From the NCBI RefSeq assembly GCF_001434395.1, contig NZ_AZFS01000044.1:1-64000 (forward strand): a stretch of DNA of 64,000 nt. The letters run 5' to 3'. Source of the stretch: Levilactobacillus hammesii DSM 16381. GTDB taxonomy: Bacteria > Bacillota > Bacilli > Lactobacillales > Lactobacillaceae. This document shows positions 18,902-28,578 of this stretch, piece by piece. The notes beneath the pieces were generated by a model. It had not been told where the DNA came from, made no database searches, and saw only the letters and a program-made list of their open reading frames with translations. Position numbers and translations under genes: made by a program. Each line of letters begins with the position of its first letter. The first letter of the stretch is position 1.

Positions 18902-19777
18902 ATGGCAATCGACTATTTACCGGTGATCAACACGCACTTTACGCTGTTTGGCGGGCACTTGGAGACGGTGCCGGCTGGCTGGCAATGGCCGGCCGAGGAA
19001 CATCCGGCCTTTGAGTTGATGTATATTCTGAAGGGCCGGCAACGTACGATCACGGAGACGGGGGAATTAGTCTTGCAGGCCGGGGAGCTCACGATCATCC
19101 CCATTGAGACGCGGCACGCGAACTACGCGCTGGACCACCGCCCAATGACCTATTTCTGCATGCATTTTAATCTCGACGATCCCGCGCTGCGTTATCTGCT
19201 GATTCGCGAGTATGCGGGACGGATCATCACGCCGCAAGATGCGTTGTATCCGCGGTTGAAGCGACAGGCGGAACAGCTTATGGCCATGATCGGTCCGGAT
19301 TACAACCTGGCCGATCAGCTGGATCTGCAGGTGAGTGTGATTGATCTCATCATGACGCTGGTCAAGGACTTGAAGGCGGCGGGCAAATTCACCCCGCAAG
19401 CCGCGGATGTCGACCAGTTCATGCTGTGTCACCAATTGGCCAGCGATCTCAAGGCGCAGCTGGACTACCAGGTGTACCACGCTGCGGTGCCCCAGCAGCC
19501 ATCCGTGGCCCGAATTATTGCCAAACGCAACATCTCCCAGAGCTACGCATTAAAGCTCTTTCAGAAGTATTATCACGAATCACCCCAGCAGTACCTGATT
19601 AATTTGAAATTGGCGACCGCTAAGGAACTGCTGCGCCAACCGCGTGCGCGGATCAATGCAGTTTCGGCCAAACTAGCCTATACTGCACCCAGCCACTTTA
19701 CCCGAGAATTTAAGAAGCATTTCGGGCAGACGCCCAGCGCTTACCTGCGCGACTTAAAAGAGAATCGTACGAATTAG
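18902..19777 (+). CDS. AraC family transcriptional regulator
   Basis: 291 aa: an N-terminal cupin-like sensing domain (residues about 15-130, with ETRHANYAL and FCMHFNLDD) and a C-terminal double helix-turn-helix (about 190-288, IAKRNISQSYALKLFQKYYH and LAYTAPSHFTREFKKHFGQ). Strong TTAGGAGG. It stands just before an oligosaccharide transport and hydrolysis cluster on the same strand and is the likely activator of that cluster; inducer unknown. Confidence 0.9.
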   Translation: MAIDYLPVINTHFTLFGGHLETVPAGWQWPAEEHPAFELMYILKGRQRTITETGELVLQAGELTIIPIETRHANYALDHRPMTYFCMHFNLDDPALRYLLIREYAGRIITPQDALYPRLKRQAEQLMAMIGPDYNLADQLDLQVSVIDLIMTLVKDLKAAGKFTPQAADVDQFMLCHQLASDLKAQLDYQVYHAAVPQQPSVARIIAKRNISQSYALKLFQKYYHESPQQYLINLKLATAKELLRQPRARINAVSAKLAYTAPSHFTREFKKHFGQTPSAYLRDLKENRTN

Positions 19778-19836
19778 GGATAGTTCTATACGAATTATCC
19801 TCTTTTTTGTGCGTAAATTTCGGATAGAATAGTTTT

Positions 19837-19850
19837 TGTAAGCGCTTCAC
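19837..19850 (+). promoter_or_regulatory. cre-like site (CcpA)
   Basis: TGTAAGCGCTTCAC matches 11 of 14 positions of the cre consensus (perfect through TGTAAGCGCTT). It lies about 100 bp upstream of the transporter gene, consistent with carbon catabolite repression of the glycan cluster. Confidence 0.55.
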
Positions 19851-19949
19851 GAACCCTTGACGAAGGATTTGACGATTAGAGTTAAATTATTAAGGCTTAT
19901 TCACAAAAATTGATCGTATTCTTTCAAAATAAATAAGGAGTGTTTTGGA

Positions 19950-21191
19950 ATGGCTGATGCTATCATGAATCCGACGCAAACAAAGAAGATGCCCAAACGG
20001 TTGGCATGGGGACTGTTAATTGGGTGTGTTAGCTGGATGGGGCCCTATTCAGGGATGAACGGAACGTTATTGCCTGCCAAGATTGGGATGCTTGATCCAA
20101 TAAACAAGGTTAAGTTGGTGGCAACCTTTGCGGCGATTGCCATGATTGTGGCGATGTTTGCCAACTTAATTGAAGGCGCTTTATCCGATAGAACGCGTTC
20201 AAAATTCGGTAAACGTAAGCCTTGGATTATCGGAGGCACAATTGGTAGTGTGCTGATGTTTTTCGTTTTATCTTGGTCGCCGACAATTCCGATTCTGTTA
20301 ATTACTTGGACAATCTATCAATTGACTCTTAATGCGATTGTTGCGCCAATGGTTGCGATTATTGCCGATGCAATTGACCCCAAGTATCGCGGAACCGTTT
20401 CCTCATTTTACGGGATTGGCATGTCGATTGGTGCTTATGGTTCAGGTGTGGTTGCTTCCCAGTTCCTAAGCAAAGTAAACATCGGAATTTGGGTGTTTGC
20501 GCTCGTACAAGTCGTTTTGACAGTTATTGCCATGTTCTTGATCAAAGAGCCCTCAAGTGCCGATGAACCAAAAGTCCCGCTCAAAGGAAGCGAGCTGTTA
20601 GCATCATTTGCGTTTCCAGTAAAGAATGCAGGCGATTTTTATTTAGCACTGTTGGGCAAGTTCTTGATGATGGTGGGATCGTACATGATTACTGGTTACC
20701 AGCTCTACATCTTGACAGACTACATGCGCTTGAGTCAGTCTACGACCTCGCGGATGGTTGCGATTATTTCAATGATTTTGATGGTCACAGCGATTGTCTT
20801 TGGTGCAGTCTCAGGACCGCTGGCAGATAAAATTGGGCGGTTGAAGATGCCCGTTGCATTGGCTACTCTAATGATTGCGATTGCCGGCCTCTTTCCATTT
20901 TTCGATGCAGCACCGTGGACCATGCTGGTATACGCCGTTCTATCTGGTATTGGAAATGGGGCCTATCTAGCGGTTGATCAGGCCTTAAATATTGCTGTGT
21001 TACCCAATCCTAAAACTGCGGCCAAGGATTTAGGCGTTATGAATTTGTCGGCAACTTTGGGTCAGATTATGGGACCAGTCACAGCAGGTGCAGTCATTTC
21101 ATTAGCTGGCTACCGGCTCATATTCCCCGTCATGGCCGTTATCTGCATCATTGGTTGTGTCATGATTATGTGCATTAAAAAAGTTAAGTAG
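19950..21191 (+). CDS. MFS sugar transporter (GPH/SLC45-like)
   Basis: 413-aa major facilitator with twelve membrane segments. The loop 2-3 motif EGALSDRTRSKFGKRKPW is typical of glycoside-pentoside-hexuronide and SLC45-type sugar symporters. AAGGAG ribosome site. It leads an apparent operon with two intracellular glycosidases, so it probably imports a short beta-linked oligosaccharide. Codon use is visibly more AT-rich than in flanking genes, which hints at acquisition. Confidence 0.87.
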   Translation: MADAIMNPTQTKKMPKRLAWGLLIGCVSWMGPYSGMNGTLLPAKIGMLDPINKVKLVATFAAIAMIVAMFANLIEGALSDRTRSKFGKRKPWIIGGTIGSVLMFFVLSWSPTIPILLITWTIYQLTLNAIVAPMVAIIADAIDPKYRGTVSSFYGIGMSIGAYGSGVVASQFLSKVNIGIWVFALVQVVLTVIAMFLIKEPSSADEPKVPLKGSELLASFAFPVKNAGDFYLALLGKFLMMVGSYMITGYQLYILTDYMRLSQSTTSRMVAIISMILMVTAIVFGAVSGPLADKIGRLKMPVALATLMIAIAGLFPFFDAAPWTMLVYAVLSGIGNGAYLAVDQALNIAVLPNPKTAAKDLGVMNLSATLGQIMGPVTAGAVISLAGYRLIFPVMAVICIIGCVMIMCIKKVK

Positions 21192-21205
21192 AGGAGTGAA
21201 ATCAT

Positions 21206-22372
21206 ATGATCAAAATTAAAGGTGTTAACTTAGGTGGTTGGTTAGTCTTGGAAAAGTGGATGTCACCGCATTTATTTGATGGTGTGCCAAGCGATGATGA
21301 ATATTATTTGGCTCAGGACTTACCCACGGCAGTATATGAAACCAGAATTAAAATGCATCGTGCGGAATTTATCACGGAAGCCGACTTTATCACCATTGCC
21401 AATCGTGGATTTAACACGGTCAGAATTCCAGTGCCCTATTTTATCTTTGGTGATCGCCCACCATTTGTGGGGTGCATTCAAGAGCTGGACAATGCATTTG
21501 CTTGGGCGGAGGCATATGGACTGAAGATTTTAATTGATTTGCATACAGTTCCAGGAAGTCAGAATGGTTTTGACAATGGCGGCATTTCTGGTGTCTGCAC
21601 TTGGGCACAACAACCACAGGAAGTCGATTTTGCCCTAAGCGTCTTGCAACGACTTGCCAAGCGATATGGCAACCGTTCAGGCTTGTTGGGAATTGAAGTG
21701 TTAAATGAACCCGCGACGGCGACAATGTTTCAGTCAATGTCTACCCGATATAAGGCACGTGAGCCAGAACTTGCAGAAAAAAGTAAACCGATTACATTAG
21801 ATTTCTTGTATGACTTCTATTTGAGGGCATATAATAGGTTGCGTGAAGATTTACCCGTTGATAAGGCCATTTACTTTCATGATGGCTTTGAGTTTGATGC
21901 TTGGCAGGACTTCTTTGCAACGAATTCTTTTGAAAATGTGGTTCTCGATACGCATCAATACTTGATGATGGCAGAGCTTTCCGGAACACCGCAAACTGTG
22001 GCAAATTATGTTAGAGTCATGCAGGATTTCGGGAAGAAGATTGCAGCAGTTGCCCAAGAGGTTCCCGTTGTCACTGGCGAATTTTCCTTGTTCAATTCCT
22101 ATACAGCTGGGATTGATACGAAGGGCGGCGTTAACCCAACACAAGAGAAAATGGTCGGAACGGTTAATCGCCGCGATGATGCACAGTTAGTTAAGGCTTA
22201 CCAAGAACTTTGGCGGGCCCAGGTTAATGCTTGGAACAATGGCAGTGGTTACTTTTTCTGGACCTATAAATTGAATATTGACACCATTAATGAACCAGCT
22301 TGGTATGGTTGGGATTCTTGGAGTGCTAGCCGTGCTTTGGATCAACATTGGATTGATCCGCAAGATTTATAA
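21206..22372 (+). CDS. Glycoside hydrolase family 5 (exo-beta-1,3-glucanase-like)
   Basis: 388-aa (beta/alpha)8 hydrolase without a signal peptide, so it acts inside the cell. The N-terminal motif GVNLGGWLVLEKWMSPHLF is the hallmark of the Exg1-type GH5 group. Acid/base Glu is in EVLNEP (near residue 173) and the nucleophile Glu in VVTGEFSLF (near 293). It starts 14 nt after the transporter with GAGGAG upstream. AT-rich like the transporter. Substrate could be laminari-oligosaccharides or aryl-beta-glucosides; not decided by sequence. Confidence 0.88.
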   Translation: MIKIKGVNLGGWLVLEKWMSPHLFDGVPSDDEYYLAQDLPTAVYETRIKMHRAEFITEADFITIANRGFNTVRIPVPYFIFGDRPPFVGCIQELDNAFAWAEAYGLKILIDLHTVPGSQNGFDNGGISGVCTWAQQPQEVDFALSVLQRLAKRYGNRSGLLGIEVLNEPATATMFQSMSTRYKAREPELAEKSKPITLDFLYDFYLRAYNRLREDLPVDKAIYFHDGFEFDAWQDFFATNSFENVVLDTHQYLMMAELSGTPQTVANYVRVMQDFGKKIAAVAQEVPVVTGEFSLFNSYTAGIDTKGGVNPTQEKMVGTVNRRDDAQLVKAYQELWRAQVNAWNNGSGYFFWTYKLNIDTINEPAWYGWDSWSASRALDQHWIDPQDL

Positions 22373-22389
22373 AAAGGAGATTGTCGTTT

Positions 22390-24024
22390 ATGACTGAAAT
22401 TAAAAATCCAATTCTCCCCGGTTTCACCCCGGACCCTTCAATCTTACGGGTTGGTGAGGATTACTACATTGCAACGTCGACGTTCCACTGGAATCCCGGT
22501 ATTCAGGTCTTCCATTCTAAGGATCTCGCTAATTGGGAACTGATTGCGCATCCACTAGCCGATGTGCCCGAGGTTGATTTGCGGGGAACCATGACGCCCG
22601 GCGGTATCTGGGCACCCGACCTGTCCTATGACGCGCAGACAGAGCTGTATTGGATGACCTTTAGCAAGATGAACAACCAGGATGGCCGGATGTTTGATGC
22701 CGATAACTATACGATGTCTGCCTCTAGCATCCTGGGACCCTGGAGTAAGCCGATCTACCTGAATTCAATTGGGTTTGATCCTTCATTATTCCACGATGAT
22801 GACGGCCGCAAGTGGGTTGTTACCCTAGAATGGGAGACCCGTCTCGGTTACCAACATCCAGGTGCCATTGTTTTGGAAGAGTTTGATCCTGAAAAGGGTA
22901 AGCTCGTTGGCGATCCCGTCCGCATCACGCGCGGCGGCACCGACCGTGGCGCCCAAGAAGCCCCCCACCTGTACAAACATGACGGTTATTATTACCTCAT
23001 GACGGCCGAGGGGGGCACGGGTTACGGCCATGCCGTGGTCTTACAGCGGTCTAAGCAGATTACGGGACCCTACGAATCCGATCCGCAGAATCCCATCATC
23101 ACGTCAACGCCGTACTATTACTACCGGCGGAACGATCCCGATGCCGGCCGGCCAGATCTATACAATCCGGATGCGCCGCTACAAAAGGCGGGGCACGGCT
23201 CACTCGTCTCGACGCAAACGGGCGAATGGTACGTGGCACACTTGTCGGCACGGCCCTTGCCAGGCCTGCATTCCATCCTGGGACGGGAAACGTCGCTTCA
23301 GAAGATGACCTGGACAGCGGACGGTTGGTTGCGTATGGCCGATGGCAGTAACTTGGCTAAGGCCACAACGCCAGGAATGACGGGCATTGAGCTGGATCAC
23401 GCGCAACTGCCATTTAACCTAGTCGATGACTTTGGTAAGCCTGAGCTCGATCTTCACTGGTTGACGCCGTACAGCCGGCCGACTAAGGATTGGATTAACC
23501 TGAATAATCAGGGGCTGCGGTTACGGGGCCGGCAGTCATTCTTCTCCCGGATGGACGTGTCGCTTATGGCAACGGCAGTAACCAGTTTCCACGAGACGGC
23601 AACGACGAGTGTGAAGTTTAAGCCGATTCACTTCTCCCAATCCGCGGGGCTCGTTTTGTACTACGACAATCACAACTGGTTATTTGAACGACTCAGCTAT
23701 GATGAAATTAATGATCAGACGGTGCTGGATGTGGTGCAGGCCAAAGATGGGGAGCGCACGGAATTGGAACCCGTGAAGATTCCGGTAGTGAGTTCGGCGG
23801 CCGAGCTTAAGGTGACGACCAACGACGATCGTGCCCAGTTCTCCTGGCGGGAAAACGTCAATGCCAAATGGGCCCCAGTTGGGGATGCCGTTGACATCAG
23901 TTACCTGTCGGATGAGGACGTTGACGGGTTCACGGGCCTGATGGTCGGGATCGGCGCCTGGGACGCCTATCGTCGTGAATCATACGCCGACTTTAGTTGG
24001 TTTATGACGGAGAATCAGGGATAA
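22390..24024 (+). CDS. xynB: Glycoside hydrolase family 43 beta-xylosidase
   Basis: 544 aa, no signal peptide. The five-bladed propeller starts with NPILPGFTPDPSILRVGEDYY, which holds the catalytic base Asp; the modulating Asp is in GFDPSLFHDD and the acid Glu in GAQEAPHLYK. Residues about 340-540 form the C-terminal beta-sandwich of the XynB type. ATG 22390 sits about 10 nt behind AAAAAGGAG; a TTG at 22381 is less likely. Base composition returns to the GC-richer host pattern, unlike the two genes before it. Hydrolyses xylo-oligosaccharides, possibly also arabinosides. Confidence 0.92.
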   Translation: MTEIKNPILPGFTPDPSILRVGEDYYIATSTFHWNPGIQVFHSKDLANWELIAHPLADVPEVDLRGTMTPGGIWAPDLSYDAQTELYWMTFSKMNNQDGRMFDADNYTMSASSILGPWSKPIYLNSIGFDPSLFHDDDGRKWVVTLEWETRLGYQHPGAIVLEEFDPEKGKLVGDPVRITRGGTDRGAQEAPHLYKHDGYYYLMTAEGGTGYGHAVVLQRSKQITGPYESDPQNPIITSTPYYYYRRNDPDAGRPDLYNPDAPLQKAGHGSLVSTQTGEWYVAHLSARPLPGLHSILGRETSLQKMTWTADGWLRMADGSNLAKATTPGMTGIELDHAQLPFNLVDDFGKPELDLHWLTPYSRPTKDWINLNNQGLRLRGRQSFFSRMDVSLMATAVTSFHETATTSVKFKPIHFSQSAGLVLYYDNHNWLFERLSYDEINDQTVLDVVQAKDGERTELEPVKIPVVSSAAELKVTTNDDRAQFSWRENVNAKWAPVGDAVDISYLSDEDVDGFTGLMVGIGAWDAYRRESYADFSWFMTENQG

Positions 24025-24398
24025 ACGCGAAAAAATAGGGCGCATTCAGGGGATGACAAATCCTATGAATGTGCTTTTTGTCTATTACAATATTAGCTTA
24101 CAAGAGGAGATTCCGCGCTCTTTTTGTCCTGAAATCTCATTTTGGCAGAAGGCGGGTCCCAAATTGGTCAAATTTTGCCAACTCAAAAATCATGGATGCT
24201 ATTTTAGCAGATTCTTGTCGTATACAACAACTTTTTCAATCTAATTTTGATCAAGAAAGATGAGACTTATTAGCGAATTTAATCGTTAGTAAGAATAGGG
24301 GCGTTTTAATGCCAGTCTTGAAAATCTTGGCAGGGGCAAATTGAATGTGTTTGCCCGTTGATTGCGTTACAATTTAACTAATTAAGGAGGAATCAGCG
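24025..24398. other. AT-rich gap with no supported gene
   Basis: 374 bp between xynB and the peptidase. Two overlapping frames of about 63 codons lack ribosome sites and protein-like composition. The gap contains copy B of the dispersed repeat (24261-24303) and a weak AGAG/CTCT hairpin at about 24109-24128 before TTTTT. Confidence 0.5.
24261..24303 (-). repeat. Dispersed intergenic repeat, copy B
   Basis: Read on the minus strand: CGCCCCT (24303-24297), 5 nt, TACTAACGA (24291-24283), 16 nt, GTCTCA (24266-24261). Same core and spacing as copies A and C; the 16-nt spacer is more diverged. Confidence 0.5.
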
Positions 24399-25550
24399 AT
24401 GGCAGTGTTTACGGATGAACAGAAGCTAAAGATTTTGACGGATCTGGTCGCGATTCAGTCGGTCAATGATCATGAAAACGAGGTTGCCCATTACCTGCAA
24501 CGGGTCTTTGCGGCACACAACATTCAGGCGAAATTGGTCGCGTTGAGTGAGACGCGTGCTAATTTGATTGCCGAAATTGGGACGGGTCACCCCGTACTGG
24601 GTGTTTCTGGCCACATGGACGTGGTTTCACCCGGAGACGTGACCGCTTGGAAGAGCGATCCCTTCACGGTGACGGCCCACGCTGGCAAACTGTACGGTCG
24701 AGGTATCACCGATATGAAGGCGGGCCTTGCCGCACTGGTGATTGCCATGATTGAACTGCACGCGGCCGGTAAGCCCACGAACGGGACGATTCGGCTCATG
24801 GCTACCGTAGGTGAAGAAGTGGGTGAGACGGGTTCTGAGGCCTTTTACGAGGCGGGCAACATGAGTGATGTTGACGCCTTGCTGATCGGTGAACCCACGG
24901 GCTATCACATCTTCTCCGCTCACAAGGGGTCCATGGATGTCCGCTTAACGTCGCAGGGGAAGGCCGCCCACAGTTCGATGCCAGAGCTCGGGCAAAATGC
25001 CATTGATCCCTTACTTTCCTTGTTGGGACAGGCAAATGAGGCCTTTCGGAAGACGGATCGTGTGAATGCTGCGTTGGGGGCTTTGACCTTCAACACCACG
25101 GTCTTTCATGGCGGCAATCAGGTGAACTCCATTCCGGCTGAGGCCTCGGCTGAACTGAATGTACGGACCATTCCCGAATTTGACAATGCCACCGTCACCC
25201 AGGTTCTTCAGCAACTGGTGACGCAGGTGAACGAACAGGGTGGTCACGTGACCATGGACATCTACATGTCGCAGTCACCCGTTGAGGAACCTAAGGATAA
25301 CGCCTTGAGTAACTTGGCCGCTGCGATTGGTGCCAGTTACGCGGGAGCACCCATTCCCAAATTGGCATTACCGGCCGTGACGGACGCCTCAAACCTGCTG
25401 AAGGATAAGGGCCACAATTACCCCTTCATCGTCTTCGGGCCGGGCAACGAGACGGCTCACCAGGTCGATGAGTACGTCGATCAGCAGATGTATTTAGACT
25501 TCACTGAACTCTACCAGAAGCTCATGACGGGGTATCTGGAGGAGCGCTAG
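24399..25550 (+). CDS. M20 family deacylase (ArgE/DapE-like)
   Basis: 383-aa zinc-dependent amidohydrolase. Metal-site motifs: GVSGHMDVVSPG (first His/Asp), GRGITDMKAGLAA (bridging Asp), ATVGEEVGETGS (base Glu and metal Glu) and a late His in NETAHQVDE; the dimerisation lid lies at about 175-290. Strong AAGGAGG start. The exact substrate (succinyl-DAP, acetylornithine or another N-acyl amino acid) cannot be told; the gene stands alone. Confidence 0.88.
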   Translation: MAVFTDEQKLKILTDLVAIQSVNDHENEVAHYLQRVFAAHNIQAKLVALSETRANLIAEIGTGHPVLGVSGHMDVVSPGDVTAWKSDPFTVTAHAGKLYGRGITDMKAGLAALVIAMIELHAAGKPTNGTIRLMATVGEEVGETGSEAFYEAGNMSDVDALLIGEPTGYHIFSAHKGSMDVRLTSQGKAAHSSMPELGQNAIDPLLSLLGQANEAFRKTDRVNAALGALTFNTTVFHGGNQVNSIPAEASAELNVRTIPEFDNATVTQVLQQLVTQVNEQGGHVTMDIYMSQSPVEEPKDNALSNLAAAIGASYAGAPIPKLALPAVTDASNLLKDKGHNYPFIVFGPGNETAHQVDEYVDQQMYLDFTELYQKLMTGYLEER

Positions 25551-25651
25551 CGATCGCACGGGAACAGGCCTTAAAGTTGGCCTGAAACGTGGACATTTCG
25601 GTCATGTTCTGGTCGCTATCGGGATGAACTGGTTCAAATAAGCTATCAAAA

Positions 25652-25696
25652 AAACGCGCGAACCCCTGATAAAAAGGGGGTCGTGCGTTTCGTTTT
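25652..25696. terminator. Bidirectional terminator
   Basis: AAACGCGCGAACCCCT pairs with AGGGGGTCGTGCGTTT with one bulge and one mismatch; T-rich on both sides of the convergent genes. Confidence 0.8.
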
Positions 25697-25701
25697 ACAG
25701 C

Positions 25702-26514
25702 TTATTCAGCCAGTTTGAGATACCTTTGCAGGTAGGAAGCCAGTCCATCATGATCGTTGTCTAAGGTGGTCACGTCATTGGCCAGTTGTTTAATGGGCGT
25801 GGTGGCGTTTTGCATGGCGACACCCCAACCCGCGTAATCGATCATTGCGGCGTCGTTGTGTTCGTCTCCAAAGGCAATAATGTTTTGCCGCTCAACGTGG
25901 TAATGGTGGGCCAACACTTCAACTCCAGTCGCTTTTTGGACGCCCTTAGCGCCCAATTCCACGACGGCGTTCGGACCACCCCAAGGGGCAGCGTCGATGA
26001 CGTCGCTAAAGTTGTGCCGAAGGTAGCTTAAGAGATGATCCTGGTGGCTGCGATCGACGGCCACCGTGAGACTGGTGGGGTTTTCGCGGAGCGTTTTTTG
26101 ATTAAGAATTTCATTGGATTGGAGAACCGTGGGAAAGAAGCCGACTTCGACGGGGTGGTTACGAACCGCCAGAAAGAGGTCCTTGCCCTCAGCCGCAATC
26201 ATATTGATACCCAGTTCCTCGCGATGCGCGAGCAAGTCAAAGGCAATTTCCTTGTTAAAGGTGTACTGATACTCACCCTGCCAGTGTTGGTGGGGAATGT
26301 GGCCCAGACTCCCATTAAAGTTAATCATGGGGCCATCCAAGTTCAGTTCATCGTAAAAATTTGACGAGATGCGGTTCGGCCGTCCCGTCACAATGCTGAC
26401 GATGTGACCAGCTTCGCGGGCCTGAGTCAAAACGGCCTTCGTCTTAGCCGAGACCTTGGCGTCCGCATTTAAAGTGGTGCCATCTAAATCAATGGCGATT
26501 AATTTTCGTTCCAA
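25702..26514 (-). CDS. Cof-type HAD-IIB family phosphatase
   Basis: 270-aa HAD hydrolase. Motif I is DLDGTTLN with the nucleophile Asp near residue 9; motif II is in VTGR; the C2 cap spans about 80-185; motif IV is FGDEHNDAAMID. TTG 26514 behind GCGAGGTG gives the start (M)ERKLIAIDLDGT; a longer frame to 26556 has no ribosome site. Probably dephosphorylates a small sugar phosphate or flavin nucleotide; substrate unknown. Confidence 0.9.
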   Translation of the reverse strand: MERKLIAIDLDGTTLNADAKVSAKTKAVLTQAREAGHIVSIVTGRPNRISSNFYDELNLDGPMINFNGSLGHIPHQHWQGEYQYTFNKEIAFDLLAHREELGINMIAAEGKDLFLAVRNHPVEVGFFPTVLQSNEILNQKTLRENPTSLTVAVDRSHQDHLLSYLRHNFSDVIDAAPWGGPNAVVELGAKGVQKATGVEVLAHHYHVERQNIIAFGDEHNDAAMIDYAGWGVAMQNATTPIKQLANDVTTLDNDHDGLASYLQRYLKLAE

Positions 26515-26713
26515 CAGAGAACACCTCGCAATTTTGAAATAAAGTAACCCTTTCAATTTAACATAGTTTCAAGCGGGTTGCACTCATTTCAATCGCTAAC
26601 GGGGTAGTGCTGGCTTATAGAAACGGGTATAATAGGCAAAGTAAAAGTGATGAATTAAGCATTATGTATATAGCAACTAAACAAATTGTGACTAGCAAGA
26701 TGGAGGAATAACG

Positions 26714-28084
26714 GTGAATTTACCTGAAGACTTTGTAACGAAATACCAACGGCTTTTAGGCGCAGAAGCGGATGACTTTCTGGCCAGTTTTGACACCCCA
26801 AGTCTGAGTGGCTACCGGACAAATCCAGCGCATCATCATCTCCCGGCCGCGTTAACCGCAGCCCCCAGTGTGCCGTATGAGCCTTTGGGCCATTTTGGCA
26901 CGGTGGGTGGTCGGACACTCACCCACCAGAGCGGGGCAGTTTACAGTCAGGAACCCAGTGCGATGTTTGTTGGGGCTACCGCTGCCCCCCAGCCGGGTGA
27001 AAAGGTCTTGGACTTGTGTGCCGCACCTGGGGGCAAGACCACGCATCTGGCCAGCTACTTGCAGGGGACGGGGTTATTGGTCACAAATGAGATTAATCGC
27101 AAACGCGTTAAGGTTTTAGCCGAAAACGTGGAACGGTTTGGCGTTAAGTCGGCCGTGATTTTGAATGAATCTCCCGATCGACTGAGCCCCGTTTTTCCGG
27201 ACTACTTTGATAAGGTGCTCGTGGATGCCCCTTGCTCCGGCGAGGGCATGTTCCGCAAGGATCCCGATGCAATGTCCTACTGGTCCCTGGATTACGTGCA
27301 GGATTGTGCCACACGGCAACGCGAGATTATGACGGAAGCCTTGAAAATGGTGAAACCGGGTGGTCAGCTGATCTACTCGACGTGTACGTTTGCGCCGGAG
27401 GAAGATGAACAGATGATGGCCTGGGTTCTCGACAACTTCCCCGAGTTCCATCTGGTACCCATTACCAAGGTTGGGGGCGTCGTGGATGCAAAACCAGAGT
27501 GGGCAAATGGCAATCCAGAATTAAAGAAGGCCGCCCGGTTGTTCCCACACCTGATGGCGGGTGAAGGTCACTTTGTAGCCAAGCTAGAACGGGATGAAGG
27601 CGATGCCCAGGCGTTTCACGGCCAAGCTAAACTGGGAACTCCATTGACGGGTGACCAGCGTAAGTTGTGGCAGGAATTTGCCGACCAAGTTCTGGGTAGT
27701 CAGGATTGGTCTGACTTGGTGACGGTTAAGGATCAACTCTTTGCCGTGCCAGCGGGCCTACCGAACCTGAAAAAATGCCACGTCTTTCGGCCAGGATTAC
27801 ACCTGGGAACCTTCAAGAAGAATCGGTTTGAACCTGCCTATGCACTAGCCTTAGCCAGTGATACGCAAGCAGTCAAACAGACATTAGCTATTACCACGGA
27901 TCAGTGGCGAGCCTGGGTTCACGGCGAGACCTTTACACTGGAGACGGCGCCACAAAAGGGGTGGTACCTTCTGACGTGTGCGGATCAGCCCGTTGGATTT
28001 GGGAAGGTCGTGGGCAACACGGTGAAGAACTTCTTCCCTAAGGGCCTGCGTTTCACGGTCTACGATACGGATCAAGTGATTTAA
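26714..28084 (+). CDS. rsmF: RsmF/NOL1-type rRNA m5C methyltransferase
   Basis: 456-aa SAM-dependent RNA cytosine-5 methyltransferase. The SAM site is VLDLCAAPGGKTTHLAS (about 98-114), the PC catalytic motif is VDAPCSGEGMF and the second Cys is in STCTFAPEEDE. The C-terminal part (about 300-456) is the NOL1/NOP2/Sun extra domain of the firmicute YebU-like group. GTG start behind TGGAGGAA. Its stop is followed directly by a long hairpin-rich untranslated stretch. Confidence 0.9.
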   Translation: MNLPEDFVTKYQRLLGAEADDFLASFDTPSLSGYRTNPAHHHLPAALTAAPSVPYEPLGHFGTVGGRTLTHQSGAVYSQEPSAMFVGATAAPQPGEKVLDLCAAPGGKTTHLASYLQGTGLLVTNEINRKRVKVLAENVERFGVKSAVILNESPDRLSPVFPDYFDKVLVDAPCSGEGMFRKDPDAMSYWSLDYVQDCATRQREIMTEALKMVKPGGQLIYSTCTFAPEEDEQMMAWVLDNFPEFHLVPITKVGGVVDAKPEWANGNPELKKAARLFPHLMAGEGHFVAKLERDEGDAQAFHGQAKLGTPLTGDQRKLWQEFADQVLGSQDWSDLVTVKDQLFAVPAGLPNLKKCHVFRPGLHLGTFKKNRFEPAYALALASDTQAVKQTLAITTDQWRAWVHGETFTLETAPQKGWYLLTCADQPVGFGKVVGNTVKNFFPKGLRFTVYDTDQVI

Positions 28085-28089
28085 CTGGG

Positions 28090-28570
28090 GCAACCTCATG
28101 GAGGATTGCCGCCTTACCGTTCGCCAAATTTGAACTGGAACGCGGTGGGCAGGACAGGAGAAGCCTGAAGAGCGGTCTTCTCCCTCGCTTTGAGCCGAAA
28201 AATTCACGTCTCAAAGACGCCATTTTCCAAGAGAGATCACTTGGAAAATCCCACGGCTGAGCTCAAATTTGACTCACTCACGGCTACACAGTCCGTTTCC
28301 CAATACGTTGGGATAGATCAACGTAACCGGAGGAGGCCAGAGATGGAGGCAGCCGTGACAACGGTGTTAGCCGATTCTTCGGCTTACAGCGTGGGACGTG
28401 TTTGGAGACCGGCGAATTTTGCCGGGCTTCAAACCGAGCCGGAGGACCGCTTCTCAGGCCGCAGGCGATCCCCACAGCAGCCGGAATCTCTGGCAGCCGC
28501 AGGTGAAGTACTGGCCAGCTTGCCAGATCGAGTTTTAGGATCGGTGAATGGCGGTGTAGGCTTTTAGCAT
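28090..28570 (+). ncRNA. Hairpin-dense gene-free region, candidate structured RNA
   Basis: Consecutive stem-loops fill this stretch: GGAGAAG/CTTCTCC (28157-28183), CTTTGAG/CTCAAAG (28188-28216), ATTTTCCAAG/CTTGGAAAAT (28222-28249), a 17-nt near-palindrome (28259-28275), TCCCAA-TACG-TTGGGA (28298-28313), AGCCGA-TTCT-TCGGCT (28369-28384), a 14-bp stem at 28400-28434, GCCGGA/TCTGGC (28480-28494) and CTGGC/GCCAG (28511-28526). The two non-Watson-Crick pairs (28405 with 28429, 28483 with 28491) are G-U only on the plus strand, which supports plus-strand RNA. A strong terminator follows at 28579. No promoter is evident; read-through from rsmF is possible. A 125-codon open frame inside it has no protein character. 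Confidence 0.5.
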
Positions 28571-28578
28571 GAGATGAA

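Noticed and set aside
24053..24263. Two overlapping frames of about 63 codons
   Set aside because: No ribosome sites, overlap each other in different frames, and no recognisable protein features.
28190..28567. 125-codon open frame in the gap after rsmF
   Set aside because: No ribosome site, composition not protein-like, and the DNA is filled with hairpins that better explain its conservation.
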